Below are positions 44,319 through 52,875 of a stretch of DNA of 64,000 nucleotides, in pieces. The notes under the pieces were generated by a model. It did not search any database, had not been told where the DNA came from, and saw nothing but the letters and a program-made list of their open reading frames with translations. The stretch's first letter is position 1, and each line of letters begins with the position of its first letter. A program made the position numbers and the translations under genes. Source of the DNA: Thioalkalivibrio sp. ALJ7 (lineage in GTDB: Bacteria; Pseudomonadota; Gammaproteobacteria; Ectothiorhodospirales; Ectothiorhodospiraceae); assembly GCF_000376865.1 (NCBI RefSeq), contig NZ_AQXQ01000012.1, forward strand, positions 806,001 through 870,000, in the 5' to 3' direction.

Positions 44319-46409
44319 TTAACGCCCGAAGGTCATGCGCATGCCGGCCATCAGAGTCAGGCCCGGGGCCGGCTCGTAGTAGCGTCGATTGCCGTCATTG
44401 ATACGGATGTTGTCGACGTTGTCGGCGTCCAGCAGGTTGTTTGCGGCCACGAAGGCCTCGACATGGGTGCTGCCATCTTGCCAGTGGCGGCCCGCGCGCA
44501 GGTTCAGCGTGGTCTGCCCGCCCACGCGTTCATTGTTGACATCGTTCACGTAACGTCCGCCGGTATATAACGCATCGATGGTGAGAAAGTAGGACCCCTG
44601 GCGCCAGTCGGCCTCCACGAACAGCTGTTCACGCGGCAGGCCGGGCAGCCGATTGCCATCCCGCCGCTCGCCCTGCTGGTCCACGAAATCGCGATAGCGG
44701 AAGTCGTTCAGGCTGAGTGCGCTGGACAGCGTCCACTGGTCTGTCGCGGACCAGTCGACCGCGAGTTCGAAGCCGTTGCGCGCGGTGCGGCCGGCGTTGG
44801 TGTAGAACGTGCGACCGTCCACGTTGGGCTCCTCGAACGGGGCGATCTCGTCGCGCACGCGGGTCGCATAGACCGAGGCATCCCAGGCCAGGCGACCGGT
44901 CTCGCGGCGGATCCCGACCTCGATGCTGCGCGCCCGTTGGGGGTCGAGACCGTCGTTGAATCCGCCCCCGCCTTCGGGGTTCGCGAACTCGGTGAAGGTC
45001 GGCGTCTCGAAGTTGGTGGCCACGTTCACGTAGGCCCGGTAGTCCGGCTGGAAGTGCCAGATCAGCCCCGCCATAGCGCTGGTCTCGCGGAAGGTCCGCG
45101 CATCGGAGCGATCCGGTTCGCCCACCCGCTCGGAGAAATGGTCATCGATGGACATGCGGATACGGTCGTGGCGCGCGCCGAGCACCATGTTCCAGTCCGA
45201 CCCCAGTGCGGTGTCGGTCTGCACGAACACCCCGCGCGAACGGGCGCGCTCGCGCTGGTCCAGCGCGAGGTCGTCGATCGAGGGGGTGCCGGCGGGACAG
45301 TTCGCCTGCCCCTGAATATCCGTGCAGCGCCGGGTGCGGTCGTCGCGCTGTTCCTCCAGGTCGATCCCGGTCAGCACTCGGGTCGGCCCGATGTCCTGCT
45401 CGTACTGGGCGTTGAGGCCATAGAAATCCCGCTCGTAGGCCACCCGCGAGTCGCCGGGGAACGGCAATTGCTGCGCGTAGTCGCGCTGGGTCCAGAAGCC
45501 GCCGAGGCGAAGCTCGCCGGGGCCGAGCGACTGTTCCCACTGTAGGCCCGTGGTGAGCTGCTCGGCTTCCTGAGTGCTGTCCAGGGCCGTGGCCAGCGGC
45601 GCGGCCGCGCGGCGGTTCTGGCGCATCTCCTCGCGCGTGAGCCCGCCGGGGTCATCGGTGCGTGGCGCGTCCAAGTAGCGCAGGTGGAAGTTGAGCGTTC
45701 CGGCCTCCAGCTCCGAGGCGGTATGCAGGCGCAGATAGCGCTTCTCGGCGGTGGACTGGTCGCGGTAGCCGTCGATGGCGAAGTCGTGGGCGGTCAGGGA
45801 GTAGCGGTGGGTGCCGTGATCCTGCTCGGCGATGGCCTCGGCGCGGCGATAGCCGTAGCTGCCCAGCAGCACCCCGCCGCCAAAGCCACGCGGGTCGCGC
45901 CCGTCGCGGGTGCGTGCCGAGATCACGCCACCGGAGGCATTGCCGTACAGCGCCGCGCTGGGCCCGCGCAGCACCTCGATGTCGCGCAGGTTCAACAGGT
46001 CGATCGTATCCACCTGTGACTGGCCGTCCGGCGTGGTCTCGGGGATCCCGTCCTGCAGGATACGCAGCCCGCGCACGCCGAACGGTGCGCGCGAGCCGAA
46101 GCCGCGGATGGAGATGCGCGCGTCCTGCGCGAAGTTGTAGCGATTCTGGGCGAACAGTCCGGGCACACGGTTCAGCGACTCGTCCAGCTGCAGGCCCTGG
46201 CGCCCCTCGGTCGCCTGGCGCTCGTCGACCCGCGAGACCGCGGCCGGCAAATCCGCCAGCGGTGTAGCCAAGCGCGGTGCGGTGACCGTGACCTCCACGG
46301 GATCTAATACTGGTGGTTGGTCCTCGGCTGGCGCCTGCGCCGGGCTCAGCAGCAGAGCCGCAACCGCGATGGGCGCCGATCGAGGGGCCATCCACTGAGA
46401 TCGTCGCAT
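44319..46409 (-). CDS. TonB-dependent outer-membrane receptor
   Basis: 696 residues. A signal peptide (IAVAALLLSPAQAPA) is followed by DPVEVTVTAPRLATPLADLP (TonB-box region), the plug domain (ARISIRGFGSRAPFGVRGLRILQDGIPETTPDGQ, IEVLRGPSAALYGNASGGVI) and a beta barrel. It imports an unidentified ligand such as a siderophore or metal complex. AGGAGGGAGG before the ATG at 46409 is a very strong ribosome site. The last residues are MRMTFGR: the usual terminal aromatic residue is displaced by GR. No TonB, ExbB or ABC genes are adjacent. Confidence 0.9.
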   Translation of the reverse strand: MRRSQWMAPRSAPIAVAALLLSPAQAPAEDQPPVLDPVEVTVTAPRLATPLADLPAAVSRVDERQATEGRQGLQLDESLNRVPGLFAQNRYNFAQDARISIRGFGSRAPFGVRGLRILQDGIPETTPDGQSQVDTIDLLNLRDIEVLRGPSAALYGNASGGVISARTRDGRDPRGFGGGVLLGSYGYRRAEAIAEQDHGTHRYSLTAHDFAIDGYRDQSTAEKRYLRLHTASELEAGTLNFHLRYLDAPRTDDPGGLTREEMRQNRRAAAPLATALDSTQEAEQLTTGLQWEQSLGPGELRLGGFWTQRDYAQQLPFPGDSRVAYERDFYGLNAQYEQDIGPTRVLTGIDLEEQRDDRTRRCTDIQGQANCPAGTPSIDDLALDQRERARSRGVFVQTDTALGSDWNMVLGARHDRIRMSIDDHFSERVGEPDRSDARTFRETSAMAGLIWHFQPDYRAYVNVATNFETPTFTEFANPEGGGGFNDGLDPQRARSIEVGIRRETGRLAWDASVYATRVRDEIAPFEEPNVDGRTFYTNAGRTARNGFELAVDWSATDQWTLSSALSLNDFRYRDFVDQQGERRDGNRLPGLPREQLFVEADWRQGSYFLTIDALYTGGRYVNDVNNERVGGQTTLNLRAGRHWQDGSTHVEAFVAANNLLDADNVDNIRINDGNRRYYEPAPGLTLMAGMRMTFGR

Positions 46410-46523
46410 TGCCAACCTCCCTCCTGCCGCCCCCGCAAAGGGTGCGATTCGTCGGCCACACCCCGTCCTTAGGAGGACTCGCGGACGTCCGAGGGGTTCC
46501 CGTTAGCCCAAGTCTCCTATTTA

Positions 46524-46534
46524 CAACAGTGTTG
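46524..46534. promoter_or_regulatory. CAACA-G-TGTTG palindrome between TonB receptor and porin
   Basis: A perfect 5-1-5 palindrome lies about 115 bases from the receptor start and 120 from the porin start, in the divergent promoter region. It could be an operator. It does not match a Fur box. Low confidence because a palindrome of this size can arise by chance. Confidence 0.3.
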
Positions 46535-46654
46535 CCATTTAACGCGATCTTCATAGCCGCTTAACCGGAACGTCACGCCGCCTCCCCATGCTTGCGTCCT
46601 GTCGGTACACCCCCGTGTCCCGCCAAATTTCGCAATGCAAACAGGGAGAACCTC

Positions 46655-47674
46655 ATGAACCGCAAGCACCTTCTGACCAGCCTGATCGCCGCCGGCCTGC
46701 TCGCCCCGGCCATCGCCACCGCCGACTGGACCCTCTACGGCCGTGCCCATGTTTCCGCCGACGTCCTTGACGACGGCGCGGACTACAACGAATTCAACGT
46801 TTCGAGTAACTCCAGCCGCCTGGGCTTCCGTGGCGAGCGCGAGTTCCGAGAACAACTCGTTGGCGTGTTCCAGATCGAACAGCAGATCGACTTCGATACC
46901 GATGGGACGGACTTCGCCACGCGCGACACCTTTGTGGGCCTGAAAGGTTCCGACTGGGGCATGCTGCGCGTCGGCAAGTTCGACACGCCTTTCAAGCGCG
47001 CGCGTGGCCCTGCGAATTTCTTTGGCGACCAGGTCGGCGACATGCGTAACCTGACGCGTTCGGCGGCCCAGACCGGTCGGTTCGACGAGCGTTTCCGCAA
47101 CAGCATCCATTACCAAACCCCCAGCTTCGGTGGCCTGACCTGGAACATTCAGTACTCGAACGAGACTGAAGGGGCCACTACGGTCGACGGCGCCGACAAC
47201 AAGGCTTACTCGACCTCACTGAATTTGAACATGGGGGACCTGACCGGCGCCCTGGCCTACGAGAAACAGGAAGACGGTGACGTTAATCCGGACGCCTGGC
47301 GTCTGGCGGTCGGCTACCGCATCACGCCGACCTTCCGGATGGGCGCCTTCTACCAGAACTCCGAGACGGTAAACGGTGACGACGCCGACATTTACGGTCT
47401 GGGCGGTCAGTTCCGCCTGACCCCGAGCATGTACCTGAACGGCCACGTCTTCCAGCTGGATTCCGATCTGGATGACGCCGACGCCACCATGTACGCGCTG
47501 GGTCTCGAGTATCGCCTGGATAGCGATCTGCGCTTCTACGGCAACATCGCCATGGTCGACAACGATGACACCTCGGCCCTGACGCCATGGGGTGCCGCAC
47601 GCACCTCCGGTCCGAGTGGCGCCGCAGGTGAAAACGCCTCCGCGTTCTCGATTGGGATGCGTTACGACTTCTGA
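46655..47674 (+). CDS. outer-membrane porin (Gram-negative Porin_4 type)
   Basis: 339 residues. The signal peptide is KHLLTSLIAAGLLAPAIATA and the mature protein begins DWTLYGRAHVSADV. Alternating beta strands, RLGFRGEREFREQLVGVFQIEQQ, the L3-like segment GDMRNLTRS and the terminal phenylalanine (IGMRYDF) fit a trimeric general porin. Many acidic residues are exposed, in keeping with salt adaptation. AGGGAGAA precedes the ATG. A terminator follows. Confidence 0.92.
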   Translation: MNRKHLLTSLIAAGLLAPAIATADWTLYGRAHVSADVLDDGADYNEFNVSSNSSRLGFRGEREFREQLVGVFQIEQQIDFDTDGTDFATRDTFVGLKGSDWGMLRVGKFDTPFKRARGPANFFGDQVGDMRNLTRSAAQTGRFDERFRNSIHYQTPSFGGLTWNIQYSNETEGATTVDGADNKAYSTSLNLNMGDLTGALAYEKQEDGDVNPDAWRLAVGYRITPTFRMGAFYQNSETVNGDDADIYGLGGQFRLTPSMYLNGHVFQLDSDLDDADATMYALGLEYRLDSDLRFYGNIAMVDNDDTSALTPWGAARTSGPSGAAGENASAFSIGMRYDF

Positions 47675-48206
47675 TCGTGCACCACCGGGGCCGGCGGCCA
47701 GGACCGCCCGCCCCGTTCACCAAGCCCCGCCGGTCTACGCCCCGGTGGGGCTTTTTTCTGTCGGGAGCACAGGGCCTCAAAAGGCGATTCGTAAGCCATT
47801 GCTTTCTTCGGCAAGCCGGACACGATGCGGCCCAGGACCTCCGGCCGCAAGGTTGTCCGCCCGGCCATGGACAGGTTGCCCAAATCGAATTCGGCTTCGT
47901 CAGGAAGGGGAGAGCTGCAGCCCGCGGCGAGCGTCACGCGGTTTACGAGCGCATTCCGTTGCTGTGACCTCGGCGATCCGTGCCGCAGGTTTGGGGGAGG
48001 TGCCTAGCTGGGGACTATTAAAATGGTCAGTGCCATCGATACCGCTGGACTTGCGTATATCCCACCAAACAAGCGGAGGCGACACATACAACGCAGGCCA
48101 CCGTCGTGGGCAACTCGGTACCGAAGGGACAACCCACCCGCGCGCCTGTCGAGCTATGCCTGCCCGTGCATCCATGACGGGTTCAGCTGATCAGGTCGCA
48201 TAGAAA
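47675..48206. other. gene-poor stretch after the porin
   Basis: It begins with the porin terminator. The rest, to about 48206, has several frames of 60 to 200 codons on both strands, none with a ribosome site, family motif or sensible amino-acid composition. I see no RNA gene; a decayed gene cannot be excluded. Confidence 0.5.
47723..47758 (+). terminator. porin terminator
   Basis: AAGCCCCGCCGG pairs with CCGGTGGGGCTT (one G-T pair) across an 8-base loop and is followed by TTTT within GGGGCTTTTTT. Confidence 0.9.
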
Positions 48207-48239
48207 CGGCCGCGCAAGCGACTCGCGGTTGCGCGGCCG
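48207..48239 (-). terminator. hairpin after the 54-residue gene of the apr locus
   Basis: CGGCCGCGCAA (from 48207) pairs with TTGCGCGGCCG (to 48239), with an inner GCG/CGC. On the minus strand it is followed by TTTCTATG. Probably the end of the apr operon. Confidence 0.7.
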
Positions 48240-48245
48240 GTACGA

Positions 48246-48410
48246 TTACGGGCGCTTAGGGGTCTGGTATTCGGCCTCTTTCTGGAAGGGTTCCCAGATG
48301 GTTTCGTAGCCCACGTAGCCCTTTTCGTTGGGCGGAAGCTGCCGAGTAGTCAGGAACTGGGACTTGCCATCCGGCACTTCGGGCTTCTTCTTGTCGGTTG
48401 GTGCACTCAT
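48246..48410 (-). CDS. 54-residue hydrophilic protein, apr locus
   Basis: MSAPTDKKKPEVPDGKSQFL, then TTRQLPPNEKGYVGYETIWE, then PFQKEAEYQTPKRP and a TAA stop. It is soluble, without cysteines or a signal, and rich in lysine, proline and aromatic residues. GAGGTG lies 5 bases before the ATG and a hairpin follows the stop, so it looks like a real last gene of the apr unit. I do not recognise a family. It may bind one of the Apr or FKBP proteins; that is inference from position only. Confidence 0.65.
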   Translation of the reverse strand: MSAPTDKKKPEVPDGKSQFLTTRQLPPNEKGYVGYETIWEPFQKEAEYQTPKRP

Positions 48411-48568
48411 GCTTCACCTCGTCTCGATGAAAGAGGGGGAAGGGAATTACCGGCGTCAGCCCCCCAAATTGCTGACAGGTGTTTGTGTCGGTGCTTGCGC
48501 CATTTCACTGGCCGCCGCATGCGCAAACACTTCACGCGCACAGTCGCCTTGGCCAGACTTTGTTCGGC

Positions 48569-49117
48569 CTACGGATTCCCGTTGACCATGTCGATGGGCA
48601 CTGCCTTTCCGGTGTCGATATCCGGGCCGGTTTCCACCTTGCCGCCGTGTGCGATTTCCTCGTCGGAGGCATCCCGAACCAGGGTGATATCCAGCTTGAA
48701 GATGACTTCCCGTCCACACAGCGGATTGTTGCCGTCAATGGTGACCGTGCTTTCATCGACGCGAGTCACCAGGAAACTCTTGGTCTGGCCCCGGTCATTC
48801 TCCATCAGGATGGCGGTGCCGACCTCGCGGTATTCCTCGGGGACATTCTCAATGTAGTCCGTAATCACCAGGGACTCGTCGCGCGGGCCGTAGATGGCGT
48901 TGCAGTCGATCGGCACCTCAATGGTGTCACCCTGTGCACGACCCTCGAGTTCCGACATGACCTGGGGGGACAGGATCTCGTTGACCCCGTGGACGTAGCC
49001 GAGCGGAAACTCGACGGCGGTCAGGACCTCACCGGACTTCTGGTCGATGACCTTGTAGGTCAGTTCGACGTACTGGTTGGCCTGGATCACGTTCTTTGTC
49101 ATTGCCAATTCCGTCAT
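48569..49117 (-). CDS. SlyD-like FKBP-type peptidyl-prolyl isomerase, apr locus
   Basis: About 182 residues. VELTYKVIDQKSGEVL opens an FKBP fold, FPLGYVHGVNEILSPQVMSELEGRAQGDTIEVPI matches the SlyD active region (LHG-x-LIPGLE in SlyD), and YGPRDESLVI with the following GTAILMENDRGQTKSFLVTRV is the insert-in-flap chaperone part. It lacks the His/Cys-rich nickel tail of E. coli SlyD; the tail is acidic instead. The start is at 49117 or 49102. Encoded two genes after aprA, it may help fold or metallate the APS reductase. Confidence 0.82.
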   Translation of the reverse strand: MTELAMTKNVIQANQYVELTYKVIDQKSGEVLTAVEFPLGYVHGVNEILSPQVMSELEGRAQGDTIEVPIDCNAIYGPRDESLVITDYIENVPEEYREVGTAILMENDRGQTKSFLVTRVDESTVTIDGNNPLCGREVIFKLDITLVRDASDEEIAHGGKVETGPDIDTGKAVPIDMVNGNP

Positions 49118-49118
49118 A

Positions 49119-49511
49119 TCAAAAAATGGACGCGCCGAAGATTCGCATTTCGCCTTCTTCGTAGCCGAGGACCATGCGCCCCAGCCATTCGCCTTCCTTC
49201 TTGGTACTGCGGACCCGGTACAGGACGGTGACATGCTCGCCGCGACGGATCATGCCGAGGTAGTCCCAATCGTCGCTGAGGCTACGGGTCAATTCGCTCT
49301 GTGCGAACTGCTTGCCCACTTCGACTTCGTTCAGACCAAACAGGAGGTTATAAGAGAACTTGCGCACGAAGTTCCCGAACTGCCCCTTGTTGGAATACTT
49401 GATGAGATCGCTCCACATGGGGTGGGCAACCTCGAGAATCTCTTCGTCGGAGTGATCGATGATATTCATCGAAGTCTCCGGCAGTGCCTGTGCATCGGCT
49501 GTGTTGTTCAT
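49119..49511 (-). CDS. unrecognised 130-residue protein, apr locus
   Basis: Soluble, about 130 residues (116 if the ATG at 49469, which has GGAGA at good spacing, is the start). It contains EEILEVAHPMWSDLIKYSNK, GQFGNFVRKFSYNLLFGLNE and the C-terminal GEWLGRMVLGYEEGEMRIFG. The two-part pattern of N-terminal helices followed by beta strands could be a small alpha+beta barrel-like fold, but I do not recognise the family. It lies between aprA and the SlyD-like gene, whose start it nearly touches, so it belongs to the apr unit. Confidence 0.72.
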   Translation of the reverse strand: MNNTADAQALPETSMNIIDHSDEEILEVAHPMWSDLIKYSNKGQFGNFVRKFSYNLLFGLNEVEVGKQFAQSELTRSLSDDWDYLGMIRRGEHVTVLYRVRSTKKEGEWLGRMVLGYEEGEMRIFGASIF

Positions 49512-49590
49512 GTTGGAAAAGCTCCCGGATGTGGCGGTTGAAAAAGAAGACCAACGCGCTCGCCCGTTGGTCTTCGCTGCTTCCGGCAGT

Positions 49591-49620
49591 CGTGACGGGG
49601 TCATTGCCGACCCCGTCACG
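49591..49620 (-). terminator. 12-bp perfect hairpin immediately after aprA
   Basis: CGTGACGGGGTC (49591-49602) pairs with GACCCCGTCACG (49609-49620). It starts 9 bases after the aprA stop and has no T-run, so it looks like a stabilising or attenuating hairpin that would favour aprMBA over the downstream genes. Confidence 0.65.
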
Positions 49621-49628
49621 TTAACACC

Positions 49629-51530
49629 CTAGGCCTCTTCCTTCTCGGCCTTCTTGGCGGGGGCTTCGTCCGTATCGACAAGGTGATAGCACGGCGCCTT
49701 CTCCATGGTGTACTCGCCGGTCTTGGGATCACGGCGGGATACGGTGAGGTGGTGCCAGTTCTTGTCGTCGAGCTTCATGTAGTCACCGCGATAGTAGTAT
49801 CCCGGCCAACGCGTTTCCTTACGGAACAGCGTGTGATGGAAGACGCTCTCGGCCGTACGGAAACGGTGCTTGAGTTCCCAGGCACGCAACAGCTCGTGGA
49901 TATCCTCCGCGGCCAGCTTTTCCAGGTCCTCTTCGAGGATATGCATCTTCTTCAGGCCGATATTGAGCAGCTTTTCGTTGGTCATGTAGCTGACCGTCAC
50001 GCCACCGCAGTACTCGTCCATCATCTTTTGCAGACGGTCGAGACCCTGGCGCGGGTTGATGTAGTTCGGGTTGACCGAACCCGCGACGACCTCGTTGCGG
50101 TAGACCTTGTAATGCTCGAGCGGCTTGTAGATCTCGTCCTTCAGCTTGTTGACCTGAGAGTCGGAGACCCGGATGCCGTCGGCCTTGCCATCGTCGATGT
50201 ACTTGCAAGCGGCCTTCGCCGCCAGACGGCCCTCGGTGAACGAGCCCGAGGAGAACGCGTGCGGCGTACCACCCACGGCATCGCCGGCACCGAACAAGCC
50301 TTCGACGCTGGTCATTCGGTTGTAACCCCAGAAGTACTCGGGCGGGGAGACATCTTCAGGGCCGGAGCACCACGCGCCGCAACCGGTGGCGTGCGAACCC
50401 ATCACGTAGGGCTCGGAGGTGGTCAACTCGGGGTTCTCGTTCTTGGGGTCGACGTCGGTCGCGGCCCACAGGACGGCCTGGCCGACGGTCATGCCGAGGA
50501 AGTTCTCCCAGCCCACCTCTTCTAGATGTGGATCCTGGAAAGCCTCCATGGTGATCATGTGGATCGGGCCACGGCCGGCGTTCACCTCGCTGAGGAAGGC
50601 GTGGTTGCGCAGGCAGGTCGGGATCGGACGATGGGTCGCGTGCGACAGCTCCGGATCCAGGTATTCCTTGCCGACCATTTCCTGCAGCTGCGGCCACCAC
50701 TTGGACTCGTACTCTTCCCCGACGCAGTTCTGGGTACGGGTCTTGAGGTGCAGGAAGTAGGCACCGACCGGGCCGTAACCGTCCTTGAAACGGGCCAGCA
50801 CGATGCGGTTTTCCATCTGGGTCATCTTGGCGCCGGCGTTGATCAGCAGGCCATAGGCAGAGCCGGAAGACCACGGCGCGTACCAGACGCGACCCGCACC
50901 TTCGCCCACCGAACGCGGCTTGAAGATCATCGATGCGCCGCCCGCGGCGACCACGACCGACTTCGACTTGAATACGTGGTAGTCACCCGTGCGGACGTTG
51001 AAGCCGACGGCACCGGCCACCCGGTTTTCCTTGGATTCGTCCATCAACAGATGGGTGACACAGATGCGGTTGTAGATCTTGTCGGCAGACTTTTTCGCGG
51101 CCTCGGCGACGATCGGCTTGTAGGATTCGCCGTGGATCATGATCTGCCAGCGACCTTCACGCTGATAGGCGCCGGTCTTGGGATCGCGCATCAGCGGCAG
51201 GCCCCACTCTTCGAACTGGTGCACCGTGGAATCCACGTGGCGCGCCATGTCGAACAGCAGGTCCTCGCGCACCATGCCCATAAGGTCGATGCGGGCGTAG
51301 CGGACATGGTCCTCGGGGTTGTTCTCACCCCAGCGGGTGCCCATGTAGCAATTGATCGCATACAGGCCCTGGGCCACGGCGCCGGAACGGTCGATGTTGG
51401 CCTTTTCGGCAATCACGACTCGCTTGTCCTGGCCCCAGTACCGGGCTTCCCAAGCTGCGCCCGTGCCGCCCAACCCGGCGCCACAGACGAGAATGTCGAT
51501 GTTGTCTTCGACGACTGTCTTATAGGCCAT
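49629..51530 (-). CDS. aprA: adenylylsulfate (APS) reductase alpha subunit AprA
   Basis: 633 residues, flavoprotein. DILVCGAGLGGTGAAWEARYWG is the FAD-binding start, VVVAAGGASMIFKPRSVGEGAGRVWYAPWSSGSAY is the AprA-specific active-site stretch, and GLFGAGDAVGGTPHAFSSGSFTEGRLAA is the second flavin motif. In sulfur oxidisers it joins AMP to sulfite to form APS, releasing electrons. The C-terminus is lysine- and glutamate-rich (KKAEKEEA). The start overlaps the aprB stop by one base. Confidence 0.97.
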   Translation of the reverse strand: MAYKTVVEDNIDILVCGAGLGGTGAAWEARYWGQDKRVVIAEKANIDRSGAVAQGLYAINCYMGTRWGENNPEDHVRYARIDLMGMVREDLLFDMARHVDSTVHQFEEWGLPLMRDPKTGAYQREGRWQIMIHGESYKPIVAEAAKKSADKIYNRICVTHLLMDESKENRVAGAVGFNVRTGDYHVFKSKSVVVAAGGASMIFKPRSVGEGAGRVWYAPWSSGSAYGLLINAGAKMTQMENRIVLARFKDGYGPVGAYFLHLKTRTQNCVGEEYESKWWPQLQEMVGKEYLDPELSHATHRPIPTCLRNHAFLSEVNAGRGPIHMITMEAFQDPHLEEVGWENFLGMTVGQAVLWAATDVDPKNENPELTTSEPYVMGSHATGCGAWCSGPEDVSPPEYFWGYNRMTSVEGLFGAGDAVGGTPHAFSSGSFTEGRLAAKAACKYIDDGKADGIRVSDSQVNKLKDEIYKPLEHYKVYRNEVVAGSVNPNYINPRQGLDRLQKMMDEYCGGVTVSYMTNEKLLNIGLKKMHILEEDLEKLAAEDIHELLRAWELKHRFRTAESVFHHTLFRKETRWPGYYYRGDYMKLDDKNWHHLTVSRRDPKTGEYTMEKAPCYHLVDTDEAPAKKAEKEEA

Positions 51531-52009
51531 CAGTAATACACCCCTTCTTTCAGTTTGAGACCCGCGGCCTCCAGCGTGTGCAGGCCCCCCTCATCCATGC
51601 GGATGTACTTCGGCTCGTTGAACAGCAGCTGGCTGTCCCGCATCGACTTGTCTGGGCCGGGCACGTCCGACAATTGTGGAATGTGCTTGCCCCAGGGCTT
51701 GGTCGTAATGGGAGACAGGAAATTCTTCTCGCGGCCATCGCGGAACTTGATCCGCCACGCGATGGTGCCCCGCTCCTCGTCGCGATGGACGCGGACGCTG
51801 TGCCCCAGCGGCGCGAAGTCGGCATAGCCACGCACGTCGATGGCGTGCTGCGGGCAGGCCTTCACGCAGGAGTAGCACTCCCAGCACATGTTGGGCTCGA
51901 TGTTGTAGGCGCGACGCGTGGTCTCGTCGATGTGCATGATGTCCGACGGGCAGATATCCACGCAGTAGCCACAGCCGTCACAACGGGTCATGTATACGAA
52001 AGTTGGCAT
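51530..52009 (-). CDS. aprB: APS reductase beta subunit AprB
   Basis: 159 residues. Two 4Fe-4S sites are present: CDGCGYCVDICPSD and CWECYSCVKACPQH. The C-terminal tail from about residue 100 (SPITTKPWGKHIPQLSDVPG onwards) wraps around AprA in known structures. It passes electrons from the AprA flavin onwards, here probably to AprM. Confidence 0.96.
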   Translation of the reverse strand: MPTFVYMTRCDGCGYCVDICPSDIMHIDETTRRAYNIEPNMCWECYSCVKACPQHAIDVRGYADFAPLGHSVRVHRDEERGTIAWRIKFRDGREKNFLSPITTKPWGKHIPQLSDVPGPDKSMRDSQLLFNEPKYIRMDEGGLHTLEAAGLKLKEGVYY

Positions 52010-52047
52010 GGTTGTCCTCGTTCGATGCTGATGTTCGGGTGAATGGC

Positions 52048-52875
52048 TTAGTAGTGGTGCGGCGGTTCGCGCTTGATACCCAGCCCCATCTCCATCGGCG
52101 CGTCACGCAGCAGTTCCATCGAGTGACGCTTTTGCTGCTCCGGATCGTCGCGCGAGAGGGTCGGCAGGTTCTCGGCGGAACCATCGGCCTTGGTGAGACG
52201 CTTCTGATAGGCCGCAGCGGGCTTGAAGAACATGTGCGCGAACTTGGACCAGTAGACCGATGCGAACAGGGTCGTAGTAGCCGCAAGGAACAGGGCGAAG
52301 AACAGCCAGCCGAGTGCGCCACCCTGGGTCAGCGACCACAGGATGCCAAAGGTGGCCATGCCCAGAAGCGAGAGGATGAACAGGTCGGCCCGCACCAGCT
52401 GATACCAGCGACGCCCCTCTGCGGAGACATCGACGCGGATGAAGAACCAGAACCAGTAACCACCAAAGGCCAGCGACAGCGCACCCAGATGCCACAACAG
52501 CGACGTAACCGGAGCGGCGGTCGCGGCCGGCTGGGCGAAGATCAGGATGGCCGAGGTGATCACGAACACCAGGAAGCCGTACATGATGAACAGGTGGGAG
52601 ATACGGCGCTGAGGGTTGTCGAATTCACCGGCGGTGATGACTTCCTTACCGATGGTCTTCAGCGCCAGCGAGAATTTCTCGCCACCGTCCACGGAGCGCG
52701 TGGCGTTCTGCTGGGCCTTTTTGGAGTTTTCGAAAAAGTACTTGGCACTCTTCTTGTGCATCATGTCGAAGATCGTGCCGGCGGCCACCAGGACGACCAT
52801 GAGCACGACGTACACTTGCATGGCGGACGGTGGAATGACCGCGGCGAGTTCGGCGAAGGGATTGGTAGTGATCAC
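52048..52875 (-). CDS. aprM: AprM membrane protein, putative electron acceptor of AprBA
   Basis: About 275 residues from a GTG at 52875 placed 9 bases after AGGAGG. About five or six membrane segments (MQVYVVLMVVLVAAGTIF, SHLFIMYGFLVFVITSAILIF, SLLWHLGALSLAFGGYWFWFF, LFILSLLGMATFGILW, GWLFFALFLAATTTLFASVYW). Histidines at SHLF and LWH could bind haem b. The gene order aprM-aprB-aprA is that of Allochromatium and other AprM-type sulfur oxidisers, which use AprM in place of QmoABC. A TTG at 52902 is the longer alternative start. Confidence 0.9.
   Translation of the reverse strand: MITTNPFAELAAVIPPSAMQVYVVLMVVLVAAGTIFDMMHKKSAKYFFENSKKAQQNATRSVDGGEKFSLALKTIGKEVITAGEFDNPQRRISHLFIMYGFLVFVITSAILIFAQPAATAAPVTSLLWHLGALSLAFGGYWFWFFIRVDVSAEGRRWYQLVRADLFILSLLGMATFGILWSLTQGGALGWLFFALFLAATTTLFASVYWSKFAHMFFKPAAAYQKRLTKADGSAENLPTLSRDDPEQQKRHSMELLRDAPMEMGLGIKREPPHHY

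Noticed and set aside
46410-46654. Fur box between TonB receptor and porin
   Set aside because: No stretch resembles GATAATGATAATCATTATC closely; only an unrelated CAACAGTGTTG palindrome is seen.
47592-48203. Several long frames on both strands after the porin
   Set aside because: They overlap the porin end and its terminator, have arginine/proline-rich compositions typical of high-GC shadow frames, and lack start signals.
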